Shown here piece after piece: positions 62,408 to 64,000 of a stretch of DNA of 64,000 nucleotides. The notes under the pieces are model-generated. The model was not told the origin of the DNA. It saw only the letters and a list, made by a program, of their open reading frames with translations, and searched no databases. Every line of letters begins with the position of its first letter. Within the stretch, counting starts at the first letter, position 1. Source of the DNA: Billgrantia campisalis (GTDB lineage Bacteria; Pseudomonadota; Gammaproteobacteria; Pseudomonadales; Halomonadaceae). Where the stretch lies: assembly GCF_022341425.1 (NCBI RefSeq), contig NZ_JABFUC010000002.1, positions 310,001-374,000 of the forward strand. Direction: 5' to 3'. The translations under genes were made by a program, and so were the position numbers.

Positions 62408-64000
62408 TCAGTTTCCTTGATCGTGAGTGGTGACGTCCGGTGCCGGCTGCCGGGTGATCAGGCGCGCGGTCTGCGGCGTGAACTCCAGCTCGATCAGGGT
62501 GCCGCCCTGCACACGGTTGGCCAAGTGGAGCTCGCCGCCCAGGGTATGGGCGCGGTCGCGCATGATCACCAGGCCGTAGTGCATGGGCGGTGAGTCGCCG
62601 GCGGTCAGGCCGATTCCGTCGTCTTCGATGCGCAGCAGGATGCGGGCGTTGTGAAAGCGTACCGTGACCGCCGCCCAGTGGGCCTCGGCGTGCTTGTGAG
62701 TATTGCTCAGCGCCTCCCGGGCGACCTGCAGCACATGGATCTCCTCGTTGGGGTTGAGCAGATGGGGCGGCACGTCATAGTGCAGTTCCACCGGGGCGCC
62801 CATGCGCTCGGCGAATTCGGCGGTGGTCTGCTGCAGGGCCGACTGCAGCCCCGGCCCCTCCAGCTTGAGGCGGAAGGTGGTCAGCAGCTCGCGCAGCTGG
62901 CGGTAGGCGCTGTTGAGCCCGGTGCGCAGCTCGTCGAAGACCGCGGCCTGGGTTGCCTTGGGGGCGTCCTTGGCCTGCATGCGCTCCAGGCGCGCCACCT
63001 GCATCTTGAGATACGACAGCGACTGGGCCAGGGAGTCGTGCAGTTCCCGGGCGATGATGGTGCGCTCGTTCATCAGCGAGATCTGCTGCTCCTCCTCGAT
63101 GCGCCGCTGCAGGTAGACCGCCGTGGCCAGCTGGTCGGCCAGGGCGTTGAGCAGGCGCCGCACGCTGTCGGAGAGCTGCTCCCCCTTGGGGTACCAGATC
63201 TCCAGGGTGCCGAGCATCTCGTCGCCGACGCTGACCGGCAGCAGCAGGCAGTCGCCCTCCTCGGTGTCGGGCAGAGTCAGCGGCTCGCTGTCGAGTAGGC
63301 AGGCGTGGCAGTCGTGGTCGCGGCAGTAGGTGGGGCGGCGCGCCGAGTGGGTGGCGAGTATCGGAATCTGACGGTCGTCGTAAGGATCGTTGAGCGACAA
63401 CCGGATGGGGCCTATCTCCAGCAGCTGTTCGATGCGGCGCAGCATGGGAGCGGCGCTGGCGCACAGGTCGTTACCGCCGCCGTAGAGCGAACGACTGCCG
63501 TCGTGCATCACCTGCATGGCCTGGTTGCCGCGCTCGAGTTCCTCGGTCTTGCGGGCCACCCGCTCCTCCAGGTCGGCGTAGCTGGAGGCCAGCTGATCGG
63601 CCATGTTGTCGAAGGTGCGCCCCAGCATGGCCAGCTCGTCGCTGCCGGTGAGTCGGGTGCGGCGCGAGAAGTTGCGCCGGGCGGCCTCGCGGGCCAGCAC
63701 CATCAACTGGCGAAGCGGGGCCACCAGGTTGTGGCGGATGTCGTAGAGGGCGATGGCCACCACCACCGCGGTGAGTCCCAGAAACAGGATCTGCAGGGCA
63801 CTGAGCAGACGAATCTTCGCCTCGGTGTTCTGTTCGAGCTGCTTGACCATGGTATCGATGTCGCCCACCAGGCCGTCGAGGGCCAGGTTGAGGGGCTCGG
63901 CCTGCAGGTACTGGCTGGTGATGGCGCGGTTCACCTCCGGGGCGAGTTCGTTGTGCCAGCGCGACAGGATCAGGCGGTACTGCCGGCGCAGCTCATGGGC
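62408..64000 (-). CDS. narX: NarX, nitrate/nitrite sensor kinase (5' truncated by the window)
   Basis: The frame is open to the window edge, so the first transmembrane helix and nitrate-binding P-box are outside. Visible parts: periplasmic tail, second helix (LFLGLTAVVVAIALYDI), HAMP domain, a Cys-containing central module (YCRDHDCHACLLDSE) as in NarX/NarQ, HisKA_3 box ARELHDSLAQSLSYLKMQ, and ATPase motifs ALSNTHKHAEA and EDDGIGL. It phosphorylates NarL in response to nitrate or nitrite. Confidence 0.9.
   Translation of the reverse strand, partial: AHELRRQYRLILSRWHNELAPEVNRAITSQYLQAEPLNLALDGLVGDIDTMVKQLEQNTEAKIRLLSALQILFLGLTAVVVAIALYDIRHNLVAPLRQLMVLAREAARRNFSRRTRLTGSDELAMLGRTFDNMADQLASSYADLEERVARKTEELERGNQAMQVMHDGSRSLYGGGNDLCASAAPMLRRIEQLLEIGPIRLSLNDPYDDRQIPILATHSARRPTYCRDHDCHACLLDSEPLTLPDTEEGDCLLLPVSVGDEMLGTLEIWYPKGEQLSDSVRRLLNALADQLATAVYLQRRIEEEQQISLMNERTIIARELHDSLAQSLSYLKMQVARLERMQAKDAPKATQAAVFDELRTGLNSAYRQLRELLTTFRLKLEGPGLQSALQQTTAEFAERMGAPVELHYDVPPHLLNPNEEIHVLQVAREALSNTHKHAEAHWAAVTVRFHNARILLRIEDDGIGLTAGDSPPMHYGLVIMRDRAHTLGGELHLANRVQGGTLIELEFTPQTARLITRQPAPDVTTHDQGN

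Overview
This window is a dense, GC-rich (roughly two-thirds G+C) stretch of a gammaproteobacterial chromosome that looks like a denitrification island of a Halomonas-like (Halomonadaceae) or related facultative anaerobe. The assignment is inference from gene content and protein style: class II split ribonucleotide reductase (NrdJa/NrdJb), Tat-exported clade I NosZ, a haem d1 pathway with four separate nirDLGH genes, and FNR/ANR/DNR-type boxes. No tRNA, rRNA, insertion sequence, prophage or CRISPR array was seen.

Layout. 1-7.4 kb: copper and cytochrome genes (a truncated NapC/NirT multihaem cytochrome fused to an ethylbenzene-dehydrogenase-like haem domain, a cupredoxin, a CusF-like protein, a SafE-like membrane protein, an orphan sigma54 activator and the NosA/OprC copper receptor). 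7.4-16.7 kb, minus strand: nosR-nosZ-nosD-nosF-nosY-nosL followed by a cytochrome c and two small proteins. 16.8-23.4 kb: cytochrome c5, nsrR, ybaN-like, nnrS, hemN, and ytfE/ric divergent from norR. 23.4-27.2 kb: ubiT-nrdJa-nrdJb. 27.2-33.9 kb: deoR and nupC-deoCABD-cdd nucleoside salvage. 33.9-39.7 kb, minus strand: oxygen-independent ribonucleotide reduction (nrdD, a separate small glycyl-radical protein, two nrdG paralogues) and oxygen-independent ubiquinone synthesis (ubiU, ubiV). 39.9-47.9 kb: a globin, then haem d1 synthesis as nirCF (minus) divergent from nirDLGHJEN (plus). 48.1-57.5 kb: second nnrS, sirB2-like, CMD-family gene, norCBQD, and norEF with two membrane proteins on the opposite strand. 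57.7-64 kb, minus strand: narK1, a universal stress protein, narK2, narL and the start-truncated narX.

The genes form one programme for life without oxygen: nitrate entry and sensing (NarK1/2, NarXL), haem d1 for nitrite reductase (nirS itself is not in the window), NO reduction (norCBQDEF), N2O reduction (nos), copper supply (NosA, NosL, CusF-like), NO sensing and repair (NsrR, NorR, YtfE, NnrS), and the anaerobic versions of haem, quinone and deoxynucleotide synthesis (HemN, UbiTUV, NrdD, NrdJ).

The regulatory DNA is unusually readable. FNR-type boxes with correctly spaced -10 elements precede nosR, norC, ubiU, ubiT, nrdD and the second nrdG; NsrR-type palindromes lie over the predicted start sites of norC and nosR; pairs of NrdR boxes 31 bp apart precede both nrdD and the ubiT-nrdJ operon; a sigma54 promoter plus two NorR sites lie between ytfE and norR; and two further sigma54-type promoters, with a pair of matching operators, lie between the orphan sigma54 activator operon and nosA. 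That last locus, and the separately encoded glycyl-radical domain of NrdD, are the least expected features.
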